Assembly: GCA_016098155.1 (NCBI GenBank)
Contig: JAAAJB010000008.1
Location: 79,546 to 143,545, forward strand
DNA length: 64,000 nt
Source: Actinomortierella ambigua
Lineage: Eukaryota > Mortierellomycota > Mortierellomycetes > Mortierellales > Mortierellaceae
Direction of reading: 5' to 3'
The notes below the pieces were generated by a model. That model ran no database searches, was not told where the DNA came from, and saw nothing but the letters and a program-made list of their open reading frames with translations. The position numbers were made by a program, and so were the translations under genes. This document shows positions 1 to 12,369 of this stretch, in pieces (the first letter of the stretch is position 1; each line of letters starts with the position of its first letter).

Positions 1-246
1 TTAAGCTTCTATGGTTTTTGATTGATCCTACTTACACATTCAACCAGTTTTTTTTCTTTTTTGTTGTGCAATCCCCTCTTTTGTTTGCAATGACTGTATC
101 AATACATCTTTGTGTTTCTTATTTTTATTTTCTTGTGTTAGTGAGTGTTGTACACACTGGATATGCAATCCTCGGGAGGCATGAGATATTGGTACAATTG
201 GGGATTGATTGCGGAAACGTCAAGGCGAGAAGAATCAACACAGGGC
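1..246. other. Left-edge sequence downstream of the F-box/ankyrin gene
   Basis: AT-rich sequence that is probably the 3' untranslated or intergenic DNA of the minus-strand F-box/ankyrin gene whose TGA stop is at 247-249. I see no supported gene here; the open frames across it run antisense to that gene's last exon. Confidence 0.4.
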
Positions 247-3200
247 TCAGAGTCGCTGATGATCATTTCGTTGCCTTGATCGGATCTCATCGTCAAGGGC
301 GACAAGACCGCAAAGTGATCCTGTGCGCAGTAGGTCGACAATGGCTAGACTGGACGAGATCTGACTATAGAACCTCTTGTGGCCACGGTGGAGAGCACTG
401 CTGGATCCACTGAGCTGGCGAGGCTGTTGGTGTGATGCCGTCCGCATGGGTCGATGCTGGTAGTGTGTATGATAGGGCGAAACGGCCACTGAAGAGGATA
501 TGGGCGACCGGGGCGCCGAGGCCGGGTGACAGTGTGTGGCCGAAAGGGTGATGGCATGCGTGTGCTGCGCCTGTGGGGCAATGGAGGGTCGAAGGCTGAA
601 CCCTCGTCCAGGCCAGGGTGATGATGCTGATGGTGTTGACGAAGAGGAAGAGGAAGATGGCGACGAGCTAGTTGACTGAGGGGGTATGGCTAGGTAAGCA
701 GGAGGGTGTCTAAAATCCTGAGACACTGGGACAAAATCATCATCATCATCATCCAGGGATTCTTCGTCCTGCTCTGCAAAGGCTGCCTCTTCCTCCTCTT
801 CTTCTTGTTGCTCCTTTGCGCGCATGCGCGTTTCGGCGTCGATCAACATGCTCATGATGCGCTCATGATCGCGCTCGAGCGCATATCGGTATGCCGCGCC
901 TTCTTCCAGCCGATGGTCGGCGCCATACTCCAGAAGCACCTTGACGGCTTCCTCGTGTCCGTACTGGCAGGCCAGCTGAAGTGGCCTGCCTTCGTGGATA
1001 TTCACATCAGCGCCATGGTCGAGCAGAATGGTAATGATTTGCGCTTGGCCTAAAAGCCGGAAAAGAAAACGTTGGGAAGAAGTGGGGGAGGGGGAGATGA
1101 GGACAAAAAAAGAAGGTTAGGACAACGGGGGAGGTGAGTTCATCCATAGCGAATTTCACGCCATTAGTTTTTCCTGGGTTTGTCAAGCACCAAGAATGTT
1201 TGAACACAGAGCAAAAGCTGTTCCATTGAACCCGGAAAATTGCTTTGTTGTTGTTGTTGTTGTTGAAGGGTTCGCTGAAGGAGGAGAGGTGAGACAGGGA
1301 GGAGGAGGAGAGGGAAAGGTTCTTTGATGGTATCTTACCTCTCTGTGCTGCCCCACGAAGAGCGATGCAGCCTCGCCAATGTGTCCCGGCGCCACTTTCG
1401 CACAAGAGCCGCACGATATCCACATGGCCTTGCTCGGTCGCATACCGCAATGGTATACCGTCCAGATCAAAGTCAGCGCCAGCCTGGATCAGGGCACGCA
1501 CGGTCTCGACGTGGCCTCGTTTGCAGGCGACAAGGAGTGCATGGTCATGCGCCGAATGGACATTGGCGCCGTACTCGAGCAACAGCCTCACCATGGCCGT
1601 GTCGCCTGCCTGGGCGGCGTATCGTAGTGCTCGGTCGTCATCGCTCGAGATGTCGAGGCCTCCAAACTTGACTCGCGATGCTTTGGTTGCCCCCATGGAC
1701 GTCTTCCACCGTCCATTGGTTGTTGAGGCAGAACCTCTATGTTTTTGTTTTTGTTTTGGCCCGAGTTGCTGTTGCCCATGCTGTTCATGCTGTTGCTGTT
1801 GCTGTTGCCCATGCTGTTCATGCTGTTTCTGTTGCTGTTGCTGTTGCTGCTGCTGTTGTTGTGTCAGTCGATGTGAGCGGTGAGGTGGTTGGAGCTGCTG
1901 ATATTGTCCCTGCACCTGTTCTCCCTGCTCTCGCTCGACCTGGGCTCCTTGCACCTCGGCATAGTCGATCAAGATCTGAACAGTATTGAGATGCGAGGCC
2001 ATGTAAGCTCTCTCAAAGGCTTTGTTGAGGCCATACGCGGTTGGTCCATCATGAGGATCGTGACTTGAGAGGAGGATCCGTACAATTTCTAACAGTGAGA
2101 AAAAAAATCACACACATCACACATATAAGGAATGGATGGATGAGTGGGCGTTTCACAGTTGTGTTTCGTCAGTGAGGTGCGTGAGAAGGGTGGCTAAAGG
2201 GAAGAAGGTGGGCACGAGTTCTGCGCGCCTTACACAAACAAAAATAAACATGCTGACATCTCCCCTGTCTCCCCCTTTCCAACTAGCCATGCGTGCTTGT
2301 TTTTTTTCACTCCTTCCCAACAAATTGTGCGTCAAACCACATTCTTGTCGCCTCCTGTACTGATAATGCACCGTGAATAATGGCGGTCTAGTAGGGAGGT
2401 GGGGGCAGAGGTGAGGTACGCACCATTTTCGCCAGCTTCAGCCGCCTCGCGAAGAAACCAATCGTTATGTCGATGAAGGTCGATCCTTGGCTCCGAATGA
2501 TGTAGTAAATACCGCACGACTTCGACATGGCCTTTGGCACACGCCCACCGGAAGCTGAAAATAGGTGCATGTTGTGTTGTTGTTATTGTTGTGTAAAATG
2601 AGAGAGGGAATATTTTAATGGTCAGTCAGCTCTTCTGTGCTTTCATTTGTTATTGTCTAATCGATACATGGCCATAGGGAAAAGATGTTTGCCATCCAAG
2701 TATGAGAAGGGCAGCTCTCATCTTTGGTCATTTTCCTCGTGTCGTTTCGAGCAATGTCCTGTGCGCTTTGTCCAGTCGAATTGCTTCTAGCTCACACTCC
2801 CCTCCTTTGTACCCCCTCATCCCACGACCGCAGAACAACAACTAGCTCACAAAAAAAAAAAAAAAAAAAAAACACCACCCATGAACTCCGTCTTATCTGA
2901 CTCGAAAACGAAGGGCAAAGTGTGAGAACGAGGTCATTTTCATCACACCACAGCTGTCTGCACTCAGTTCTGCCGAGTATCTTCCTCCACCCTTCGTATT
3001 CATCCCTCTCTATACACATGCACACATACAAGCATGCGGAGATGAAAGTCCGATAAAAAAAAAGAGGGTGGCGAGGAGAATCAACAACAACAATGTGCGG
3101 CGGTTGGAACGTCCATCACTCCATCCCTCATCACCCCCCTGGCTCGGTTCAATCGAGCAGATTTTATCTCCCCCCCCCCTTTTTTTTCCCTTGCCCTGTT

Positions 3201-3992
3201 GCTTGAAGACCCTATTGCTCATCTTTTTTGTTAGGTCTGTCTTGTCAGAAGGACCATCTCTTCCAACCTTCCTTTCCTCGTTTCTCTCTCTCCCCCTTTT
3301 ATTCCGAGAAAAAAAAACAGGACTTACAGAAACTCGTCTGGATCGCGATGCTGTGCACCCATGTTGATCAACAAAAGCACGACCGGTGCGCTTGCGTTGA
3401 GCAGCGAAGCTGCAAGACAGTCCCGTTCAACAATGGCCCGTGACAAGACTTTGGCCCGTCCGTGTTGAGCCAGGAGATACTTGGACTGAAGAAAAGTTGA
3501 AGAGGATAGTTGATGGAACTGGCGACAGGTGTGAAGGAGGGCTCGAGGCTGACCCAGGTAGCAAAGGATTTCCTCAAGTATCTCAATCGGAAGGTCGAGT
3601 AACGAGGTGGTGGTCGTAGTCGGCCTCCGAGCAGGGGTGGTTGCAGTTGTCATGGTGAGAGGAAGGAATGAAAGCGACGACGGTGACGATGTTGATGACA
3701 AAGATATAGACGAGGAGGAACAGGGTAAAGAAAACGAGCAAAGTTGATGGGGTGTGTTGCAGACAAGTTTCGGCGAGGGCACGGGTTTTAGTATGGGTAT
3801 TGTTGCAGCACAAGGTTGGGGCTGTGACAGGGATGAGGAAAGAGTCGAGGGAGAAGACGAAAGGGCGGCTACAGGTTGGATGGGTGGAGATTGTTGCCGC
3901 GGTTGCTGTGGTTGTTGGAGTTGTTGTGACGACGGCTGTTGTCGAGAAGATGGGTCAACTGACAATCCTGACGACGAGACCTGAAGAGCCAT
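247..3992 (-). CDS. F-box and ankyrin-repeat protein
   Basis: Four exons read on the minus strand: 3992-3328, 2554-2424, 2088-1339 and 1049-247. All junctions are GT-AG, phases close, and the product is 782 aa. A Ser/Gln/Pro-rich N-terminus is followed by an F-box at about residues 130-170 (core LLDLPIEILEEILCYL). Ankyrin repeats follow across exons 2-4, with signatures such as GHVEVVRYLL, GDTAMVRLLLEYGA and GHEEAVKVLLEYGA. A polyglutamine/histidine stretch encoded at about 1750-1860 sits between repeats, and the C-terminus is acidic (runs of E and D) and Ser-rich. By family knowledge, an F-box recruits a substrate receptor to an SCF (Skp1-cullin-F-box) ubiquitin ligase and the ankyrin array would bind the target; the substrate is unknown. 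The gene diverges from the UBC12 gene. The C-terminal end is less certain than the core because no domain anchors it. Confidence 0.85.
1741..1862 (-). repeat. CTG/CAG-type microsatellite encoding a Gln/His tract
   Basis: Imperfect trinucleotide repeat, about 120 bp, in exon 3 of the F-box/ankyrin gene. On the minus strand it reads CAG/CAA/CAC and gives a Gln-rich tract between ankyrin units. It is likely to vary in length between strains. Confidence 0.75.
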
Positions 3993-5097
3993 ACAGGTGG
4001 GGGAACCAAAGACAAGGATTCAAAAGTGTGTAGTAGATTTCGAGTAAAAGTCGGCAGTAGGTTGATGAAGGGGACAGAGAGAGAAAGTCTTTGGAGTGAA
4101 GAAGTGAGAGAGACAAATAAGCGAAGAATGGTTGGAAAGACAGACAAGAAAAAAAAAAAGAAAAGGAGAAGGTGAGAGGATGAACAAGAGGAATAAAGAA
4201 GGTTTTGCTTGGGTTGTACGAGGTTGAATGACCAATGTAATGCAGCGCGATGTGCAAGTGATAAGGAACGAAGGGGGTGATGATGAGAAAGGATTCTGCT
4301 GTGATATTGAGCAAAAGGGATGATGAATGAAGGGGGTAGATGATCACCCAGCAGCGTTGGAGAGACAAGAGAGAGGAGAAAGAGTCAAGGGGGGGGGGTG
4401 AAGCGAGCGAGAGAGACATGTAAAAAAAAAGGTTTGTAGTGTTTCTCCACAAACCGCTCTTCCTTCTCTCTGCAATCTCTGACAAAATTTTTCTGCCAAG
4501 CCCGAGTGTGTGGGCATCATGATGAGCCAGAGAGGCCACGGCCACGTGGTATGGATGGCGACGAGTCGAGCGCCGCTCTTGACCACACCATACCATGTAC
4601 ACACTACTAAGACACGCACCCACACACAAGCACACGCATACACACGCTCACCACACTTGTTGACCACTTTCGTAACAGGGTTGATCCAACGTCACACGAT
4701 TGGTGGCAACATGGGCTATCCTTGCGCACCAACACTCCCTTCCTCCCTTCTGTTCATTCTTCCCTCCCCTACTATTTTTGATCCCTGCGCTGTCGGTGGC
4801 CCTGCCAGACCACAAAGGATGTGCATGCCTGGTCGATACAGGTAGGAGCAACCAACATGTCCTCCCTTTCTCTGTCTCTCTCTGGTTCGTCTGTCAAAGT
4901 CTAAAAAAAAGTGGCTTTGCACGCCGCTGGCTCGAGACAAAAAAGAAGTTGGTGCATTGCCCCAAACCAACTTCTTCAGCACACTCACATCCCCCCTCCT
5001 CTTCCTTGCAATCCATTCGACGCTCCTCCCTCCTTCACCCCTCACTTCTTCATCCATCCCGCATCCTTACACGCCCAAAGCACCACCCACATTAACA
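3993..5097. promoter_or_regulatory. Shared intergenic region of the F-box/ankyrin and UBC12 genes
   Basis: About 1.1 kb separates the two divergent start codons. It is purine/pyrimidine-skewed, with a G run near 4390 and CT-rich tracts at 4980-5060, as is common in 5' flanks of this genome. I see no convincing gene. A hydrophobic frame near 4000-4600 on the minus strand is CT-repeat low complexity, not a recognisable protein. Any promoter role is inferred from gene orientation only. Confidence 0.4.
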
Positions 5098-6370
5098 ATG
5101 ATTAACATTTGGTCTTTGAAGAAGGCAAATGCCAACGTCGCCCAGAAAAAGCCAAAAGTCAGCGCTGCTCAAATTCGCGTTCAGAAAGGTAAATGACACC
5201 CCCCGTCCGTGCCTGAATGCCAGCTCTGCTCGTCCATGGGCAAACTGCGGCAAGAGTGAATGCTCCTATACATGACTGTGTTAGGTTCTAGACATGACCT
5301 TGAATGCACTTGCCGAATTCTTGTCTAACCTTTATGTCTTGCTTCCTGCCTGTCTGTCATTGCCTTCCCCCCATGTATGCTCGCATAGATTTGAGTGAGC
5401 TGGAGCTACCCAAGACGATGAAGACGCACTTCCCTGTTGCTGAGGACTTGCTGAACTTTGAGCTCGAAATCTCGCCTGACGAGGGTATGTGGTCAGAGTA
5501 CTCATTCGACTGCCAATGCAGGATGGAGGTCTGTCATGGGAGCCTTCCATGGCGCGGTAGCAGCACTCTCTTAAAGGTGCCAGCGCGACGCGAGACTTCG
5601 CGCGCGATACCAGACCAGAAGAGGAGGAACTCTCCTTCGAAACATGGAGTGGGAAATCTCGATGACCGATAAGGGAGACGACTCGCAAGGGCAAGCTTAC
5701 CTTGGTTTTCCCCAAGGTATTCACTCGGTTGTTGATCTGCCTTGCCACTAACGCCTCTCATCGGATACTTGGACTGGAACTTTTAGGCTTCTACGCAGGT
5801 GGTACCTTCAAGTTTTCATTCGCTGTCAATGGAAACTACCCTCATGAGCCACCAAAAGTCAAGTGTCAGCAGAAGGTATGTCTATGAAACGGTCCAGAAT
5901 TGCAAGGCCATGTTGCGGTTGATCACTGCTATCGTGCTGACAGGATTCCACGTTTTCTTTGCTTGGCCTTAGATCTACCACCCTAACATCGACAACGACG
6001 GCAACATCTGCTTAAATATTCTGCGTGAGGACTGGAAGCCTGTACTGACATTAAATTCGGTCATGGTTGGACTTCAGTACCTGCTGCTCGAGCCTAACGC
6101 TGATGATCCTTTGAACAAGTGTAAGTTGGATCGCAAAGGAGAGGGATGGGGCACAAATTCAGGGTTTTTATTTCGTATTAAACTATCCCTCTCTGACACA
6201 TACACACTCTCTATCGCTCTCTCTCTCTCTCTCTCAAACCATTTTACCCTCTAGCTGCCGCTGAGGATCTGCGAAGCAACCGAAAGAACTTTGAGATCAA
6301 CGTCCGCAGGAGTCTGGGAGGTGGTTCGGTCAGCGGTTTCCAATACGACAACGTCCTTACCAAGAAGTAA
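5098..6370 (+). CDS. UBC12: NEDD8-conjugating enzyme E2 (UBC12)
   Basis: Five exons: 5098-5188, 5389-5484, 5787-5875, 5973-6120 and 6255-6370, all GT-AG with matching phases. The product is 179 aa (human UBE2M is 183). The N-terminus begins MINIWSLKK, matching the short UBC12-specific extension that docks on the NEDD8 E1. The UBC fold follows, with the catalytic cysteine in [16 protein letters not shown] and the preceding [18 protein letters not shown] is also present, and the protein ends in ...NVLTKK. By family knowledge, the enzyme takes NEDD8/Rub1 from its E1 and transfers it to cullins, which activates SCF-type ligases in the nucleus and cytoplasm. The ATG chosen is the only one that gives the conserved N-terminus. 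The upstream neighbour on the other strand is an F-box protein, a potential client pathway. Confidence 0.96.
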
Positions 6371-6892
6371 TCCAGCAACATCTCACATCCTTGTGTTTGT
6401 GCAACCCGCGACACGCGCCCGCGAAACACATCGACCAACACTTTCCATAGAGCTGGATTCCAAACATGTTCGTATAAAGCATCTACTTTTTTTTGTCTCT
6501 ACCCTTCGTTCCTTTCACGCGTGGTCATTAAACCCTAGGTGTAGAAAGGGGGCTAGGGAAGGGTGGGGCGAAGGTCATCTTGTTTCGGCAGAGAAGCGGC
6601 ATGGCATCGGCAAAATTTAGCCGCACTGGTTGTGGGGGAAGAGAACACACGCGCACGCACAGAGAGAGAGAGAGAAGGGGGCGGGGGAGGAGAGGAGAGC
6701 TTGTTTCCGGGAGGGGGGGTGGGGAAGTCTCGAGACTGACAATTTCATGTGCTCTTTGGGACCGATACTCTCAAACCTTATTGATCAACTTGCCTGAAGT
6801 GACAGAATGGTCCATAAATACAGTGCGACCCCTTTCGCTTCGCTCCATTTCACATCTACTCGATCCTCATTTCTCACCACATTCGCAACATA
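6371..6892. other. Intergenic region between UBC12 and the dienoyl-CoA reductase gene
   Basis: Holds the UBC12 3' flank, a GA-rich low-complexity run at about 6655-6720, and the start-proximal region of the next gene. No gene is visible. Confidence 0.5.
6811..6822 (+). promoter_or_regulatory. TATA-like element upstream of the reductase gene
   Basis: The sequence TCCATAAATACA lies about 80 nt upstream of the ATG at 6893, followed by a pyrimidine-rich leader. Position and composition suit a fungal core promoter; no transcript data support it. Confidence 0.4.
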
Positions 6893-8311
6893 ATGTCTGC
6901 CCACCCTGTCGCTCCTACTACCTCTGTTTTCAAGGAGGATATTCTCAAGGGCAAAGTCGCCTTTGTCACCGGTAACCACTTAACTGTCTCTTATCCCCAG
7001 ACACGGCCACCTTGTTTTTTTCCGCCATCATCCTCCGCTACCTGAATACATACAGTGTTTCGGCTATTAACCCTTCCCCGTACACCTTTCACGCTCGTTG
7101 CAGGTGGTGGCTCCGGTATCTGCAGAGGAATGACCGAGGCTCTTGTTCGCCATGGTGCCAAGGCCACAATTGTCAGCCGAACGTATGCGAAATTTTGATG
7201 AACGAAACCAAGCTGCTTGACAGCACTGATGTACGCTTTGATCTGCGCATTGGTTTGAACACCTCTCACCACTCCACCATCTCTCCGTGTGTGTGTGTCT
7301 TTTTTAGGCTGTCCAAGCTTGAGACTGCCGCCAAAGAAATGAGCCAGGCTACTGGTAGGGAGCTGTACTTGACTGGTAGAAAAGGTCTTTGCGAACGCAA
7401 GTATCCGCCCATCGTGTTGCTGATCAACCACGCTAATTCCTTTTAGGCGGTGAGGTGTACGCTGTTGCTGCCGATGTCCGTGACCCCAAGCAGGTTCAGG
7501 CTGCTGTCGAGAAGCATATCGAGAAGTTTGGCCGCATTGATATTCTCATTAACGGAGGTTAGTTGAACACTTCCTGTGAATTGTTTGGAAATGACCAAGG
7601 ACCGGCCGGACCTTGATATGATTCGATCACATATCAACATTTACTCGGCTTGAAACACAATCCAAATAGCTGCCGGCAACTTCTTGTGCCTCTCCCAGCA
7701 CCTGTCTTTCAACGCTTTCCGCTCTGTCATTGAAATCGGTATGTTGTGTCTGCATATGATCCGGTGGTGGTAAGCCTGAGAGACATTGCTCTAACAAGTC
7801 CATGCTCACATTGCTTTTGGTAGATCTCATTGGTACTTTCAACACCGCAAAGTGCTGCTTTCCTTACCTCAAGGAATCCAAGGGCTCGATCATCAATGTC
7901 TCTGCTACTCTGCACTACAACGGCACGGTGTTCCAGTCGCACCCTTCGGCTGCCAAGGCTGGCGTTGATGCCCTGAGCAGGGTCTGGGCCAACGAGTGGG
8001 GTCCTCTTGGTATCCGATCAAACGTTATTGCCCCCGGTCCCATTGCCGGTACGGTTGGCATGGCCAAGTTGTCCCCCGATAACGAGACTGTCCGGGTGCC
8101 GATCGGTCGCCTGGGCGAGGTTCGCGATATCGAGCATGCCACACTGTACCTCGCCTCGGATGCAGGTGCATATGTCACAGGCCACATCCTGGTTGTCGAT
8201 GGTGGACAGTGGCTCCAGCCAGGCTTGACCAACGGATATCCTCTGCTCTGCGAACAGGAGTTTGACATTCGAGGCATGATGGAGGGCCGTGAGAAGACAG
8301 CGAAGCTTTAG
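6893..8311 (+). CDS. SPS19: Peroxisomal 2,4-dienoyl-CoA reductase (SDR family)
   Basis: Six exons: 6893-6971, 7104-7182, 7308-7354, 7447-7557, 7670-7738 and 7824-8311. The product is 290 aa, the usual size for DECR2/Sps19. The Rossmann cofactor motif is TGGGSGI near residue 27. The NGAAGNFL segment is typical of dienoyl-CoA reductases, and GPLGIRSNVIAPGPI matches the family. As in other DECR proteins, the usual SDR YxxxK pair is not conserved: the lysine is in SAAKAG. The last three residues are AKL, a peroxisomal targeting signal type 1. By family knowledge, it uses NADPH to reduce 2,4-dienoyl-CoA intermediates so polyunsaturated fatty acids can enter beta-oxidation, a fitting role in an oil-storing fungus. 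The start gives a short N-terminus directly before the first beta strand. Confidence 0.94.
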
Positions 8312-8558
8312 ATGGTACACAAGAATAATGTACGAACCAATAATACAGTTTTTTTGTTGCATTTGATGCATGTTTTTTTGGGAATTGCACACAGTCGCAT
8401 TCGAGGTGAATTTGATCTTCCATTACTTCCTTTTCCCCTCCTTCCATTCCCGCTACAGCAGAAGGGAGAGAGTGAGAGAGAAAGAGAGAGACAAGCACCA
8501 TCATTCTGCCACCTTCCTCCCCTCCTACCCTATTCCTCACAAACGTGCATGAGAAAAA

Positions 8559-11500
8559 ATGCCTTCGAATTCGCCTTCAGGCTTCTCCTACGGGCCTTCC
8601 TACCACCACCACCAGCAGGGCTATGAGCCTCCCTCCTACTACCCAAAGAACGAAGGCCATTCCTACAGCGAGCGGTCATACTTCCCACAGGACAAGCAAC
8701 CAGCCCATCTGTATCACCACCGCCCCGCGTACGATCGGCCAACGGAGCAGCACAGCTCATCCTACCACTCGCATGGCGAGGTCGAGAGTGATCCCTCGAT
8801 GGACCATGCTGCTGACACCTTGCTGATGCTGAGCCATGCTGCATTCATGTCTCCTAGTGCTGCCCAGTCTGTCATGAGCCGGAGGGATTCAGATTTCGCA
8901 GGCAGGCCTGAATCCCAAGTCTACCAGCATCAGCACCAGCATCAGCACCAGTACCAGCAGTACCAGCAGTACCAGCACCAGCACCAGCATCATCAGCATC
9001 AGCGGAGCTTCCATGAGAGCACCAGTGGCGGAGTCAAACATCATGGCCACCACAATGCAACCGACTACTCCAGCCACTCTTACCGCCACCACCAGCAGCA
9101 TGCACCTTCCCCCTTCCAGACAAGATCTGGTCATGGCGAGCATCCTTCGTATATTCAACATTCGGTACACAAAGAGCATTTCCAGGTGTCTGCAGCTGGT
9201 GCACCTCTTCAGGCATCAGCGACACCCTTGTCTCAGTCTCGGCTTAATGCACCAGTGTCGGACTATAACCCAAGCCCAGTCACTTCCCTTTTGTCTGAGC
9301 GGCCCTCTCCATCAGCAGGTGCCCAAGCAAGCTCGAGTAAGAGCAACGGCAATAGCATGGACATTGACCGCCGTATTGATGTCCCCCGTGCTCCCTCTGC
9401 CTTCTCTCATTCCAATGTGGCTGAAGAGGATGAGGACGAAGGAGAGGACGAGGTCATGTCTGAAGGTGTGGTCCGTGTAAACACCCGCCTGGCTCCACTT
9501 ACTCTTCCAACGGGTCAGTCTCCGACGTCGTTGCGAGGCCCCAATACCCCCTTCTCTCCCACAACGCCCCGAGAGCTTCCCGAGCACGGTGCTAGCCCAG
9601 CAGAGACAACAGCACGACTGAACAACAGTGCTGGTCGGCGGCAGCAGCAGCAGCAGCAGCACTCTCAGCAGCAGCAGCAGCAAAGGGGGCAGCAACAGCA
9701 CCAGCAACAGAAAGGCAGGGCAAAGAGGAATGAGAACCAAAACAAAAACAGACGAAACAACAGTCATCAGCTGCTGCTGCATCAACACCTCGATGACGAG
9801 GAGCCGATGGACTACTTCTTCCCTCGTTCGCCCACATCGTCCTCTCCTTCCTCGGCCACCTCGCCTGCCTCTTCCCCATTGTCGCAGCTCCGCATCCTCA
9901 CCCACCACTTTGTTTCGATCCAGGCGCACGCATCACCTTCCTCCAGCCGATTCAAGCACCCTCCTTCCCACCACTTCCCATTCCCCATTACTGCAACGCC
10001 GCCCGTCTCGCCCCCCGCCTCGCCAGGCATCACATCACATCCTCATTCACCCTCCATGCCAAACTCGCCTTCCAAGAACACTGCTGCAGCCTCTGGTGAC
10101 TTGGCTGATCAGCCTTGCCCATCTTCCCCTACTCCATCGGGAACCGCTTTGCCTCTCTTCGGTCAGGACACATATGTACGGCAAACGGGAACTGCATCGC
10201 GCTCGAAATTCAAGCCGCGATGGCACACGCAGCCTTACATGATGTTCCTTGCTTTGCGATCCATGCCTGGCCGAACAGCTGCTCGTCAAGAACTGATTAC
10301 AGCAGCGGTCGAGTTGGACAAAAAATTTAGCGCCGAACGTGGTCTTCCTCGCGTGTTCACCGGAAAGGTAAACTATCCATGCACGCGTTTGTTGTGTGTT
10401 GTCTCACCATTTACTATTGTGCCCTTGATTGGTGGCCAAACTACAGCAGACTGACAGTGTGCAATGGTACTCTGTCTGTGCATATCGAATTAGACACCCA
10501 TGAACTCTGCCTCCGCTTGCTTGACCAACAATGGCGACAAGTACTTTATCCCGTTTAAGCCAGAAGGCAGCAGGAGTACGCACTTCAGACTGGCGTACCA
10601 ACCTGGTGATTTTGACACTGCTGTCAAGGAGTATGACACCTGGATGCAGAAGCTAATCAAGCATGACTGGCCCCTCTGCTTTGGTACGCCCAAGCCAGGC
10701 GCTTTACCGATCCATCTGTTGGACAAGACGCAAGGAGAGGAGCCAATAGTACAGCAGGGCGATGCTACTTCCGTCCAGCCAGCATCTTTGCTGGAGCCAT
10801 TGAAGAGTGGTGATAGCGAAGAGGCACTGGCCTCCGAGTCTCGCAAGCGATCACTCGAGTCGGTTGATCTGGCTGACTCTGCTCAAGGCAAAAAGGTCAA
10901 GATTGAGGATGAGCCTACCAACGCTGCCAGTAACACCTTCCAGAATGGTGGCATTGCGAGTGGCAACGACGCTGTCATCACCACTGCCACTACCGCTACC
11001 GCTACCACTACCACTATTACCACCACTACCACAACCGCTACCACTTCCACTACCACTACCACTGCCACCACTCCGACAACCACTGGGACTACCACACCGA
11101 CGACCACAGAGTCCTTAGCCACTGACTCTGAAGCCAAAGTCGCTGAAAAGATGGAGCAGCTCGACCTTCAAGCGCCATCAAGTGGCCAATCCACACCGTC
11201 CAAACCAGCGACGACGAAAAAGACGTACAACCGGGACGAAAACGATCGGGTCGACGAGTACCGTCTGGAAGACTTGGATTTGAGTACAGTGCCGGCCAAG
11301 CTGTCGGATATTGTGCGGGTGGATTTGTCGACGATCGCGAATGCCGGCAATGGTCTGTTTGCCGTCCGAGATTTACCCGCGAGCACGCCGCTGGGCTTCT
11401 ATTTCGGAGTCCCGATGACGGAGAATGAGTTTGACTCGCTCAAGGATGGTGTCGGTGTGGCGTCGCATTACTCGATTATGTACCGCCGGACGGTGCTGGA

Positions 11501-11894
11501 CGCGACGGACGACAAGGGGATGCCTTATACAGACCCGGATGGCCGCCTGTACTGCCCATTCCATTTTATGAATGAGGATCCTAAGGGGAATATCTCGTTC
11601 ATCACGGGGTCGGTGGTGAATCAGGTGATCTGCACGACGAATCGCGATATCAAGGCTGGCGAGGAGCTCTTTGTGTTTTATGGCAAGGAAGTGGATCGCC
11701 ACTGGCAGGAAAGTAGCAGCCAGGACAACCAGGATGGAAGCAACCAAGGAAGCGATGCAGGCAGCGAATCGGGCGGTAAGACATCGCGTAGCAACTCTCG
11801 TGGAGGCTCGGTCCCACCTCTGCGACGGGAGCTGGAGAGTGGGGATCGTCCTCGGCGCACTAATGTTTACAAGCCAGCACGATACACTCGGTGA
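8559..11894 (+). CDS. Large SET-domain protein with Gln/His-rich N-terminus
   Basis: Two exons, 8559-10367 and 10494-11894. An in-frame TAG just before 10494 forces the acceptor there. The product is 1069 aa. The first half is low complexity: His/Gln runs, Ser/Pro stretches, an acidic patch and polyQ. From about residue 547 to 660, across the splice, lies a compact, conserved-looking segment (HTQPYMMFLALRSMP ... PWHD-like W-P-L-C-F end) that I cannot name. A KR-rich likely nuclear signal and a Thr-only tract follow. The SET domain spans about residues 870-1005: NAGNGLFAVRDL opens it and GEELFVFYG closes it. The usual NHSxxPN motif reads NEDPKGN, so catalytic competence as a lysine methyltransferase is uncertain. 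The basic C-terminus is probably nuclear. The start is the first ATG in this frame. Confidence 0.85.
9634..9690 (+). repeat. CAG microsatellite encoding polyglutamine
   Basis: Runs of CAG interrupted by a few other codons inside exon 1 of the SET-domain gene, giving two adjacent polyglutamine stretches. Confidence 0.8.
10975..11112 (+). repeat. ACC/ACT repeat encoding a threonine tract
   Basis: Near-continuous ACN codons encode a Thr/Ala stretch between the unknown conserved segment and the SET domain. It is probably an unstructured linker and likely polymorphic. Confidence 0.75.
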
Positions 11895-12369
11895 CGAGCG
11901 CACTTTTTTTGATTTAACTTCTCTGCTGCATGCTTCATGTGCTGGTCATTCCACCACCGCTTCCCACCTTCCTTCACTTTTATACCTCATTGCTCCATTT
12001 TTTCATTCTCCTCTTCTCTTGTGATTGTAGTATCCTTTTCTTTGCAAGTGGCATGCCCTTCGCCCTCGCATCTTGCTTTTTTAAGGCCGTGTTTTTTTCT
12101 TCTTCTCCTACCTGTTTTTACTCCTTTGTATTTGTATGCTTTGTTCGAATATAATCATTCTTTTTCAATGCAATGAACATAACCTCTTGAAGAAATGCAA
12201 AGTGGTTTATTGTAACAAGAAAGTGAGAAAAGAAAGAAAAGTGGGATAAAAATTACATGTCAGGCGCTGAAAAGGGCAGTACAATTTCTTTTGCTTTGCT
12301 TGTTGGCCAAAAGGAAGGAAAGAGAGAGAAAGAAACGGAAAACAAATAAACACGCTCTATTTTTTTTCT
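11895..12369. terminator. Convergent 3' region of the SET-domain and NHP2 genes
   Basis: About 475 bp between two stop codons on opposite strands. It is T-rich on the plus strand up to about 12170 and A-rich afterwards, as expected for overlapping 3' untranslated regions. Candidate AT-rich polyadenylation elements lie near 12150 (ATATAATC). No gene is visible. Confidence 0.4.

Noticed and set aside
10883..11137. Minus-strand Val-rich open frame
   Set aside because: It is the antisense of the threonine codon repeat in the SET-domain gene.
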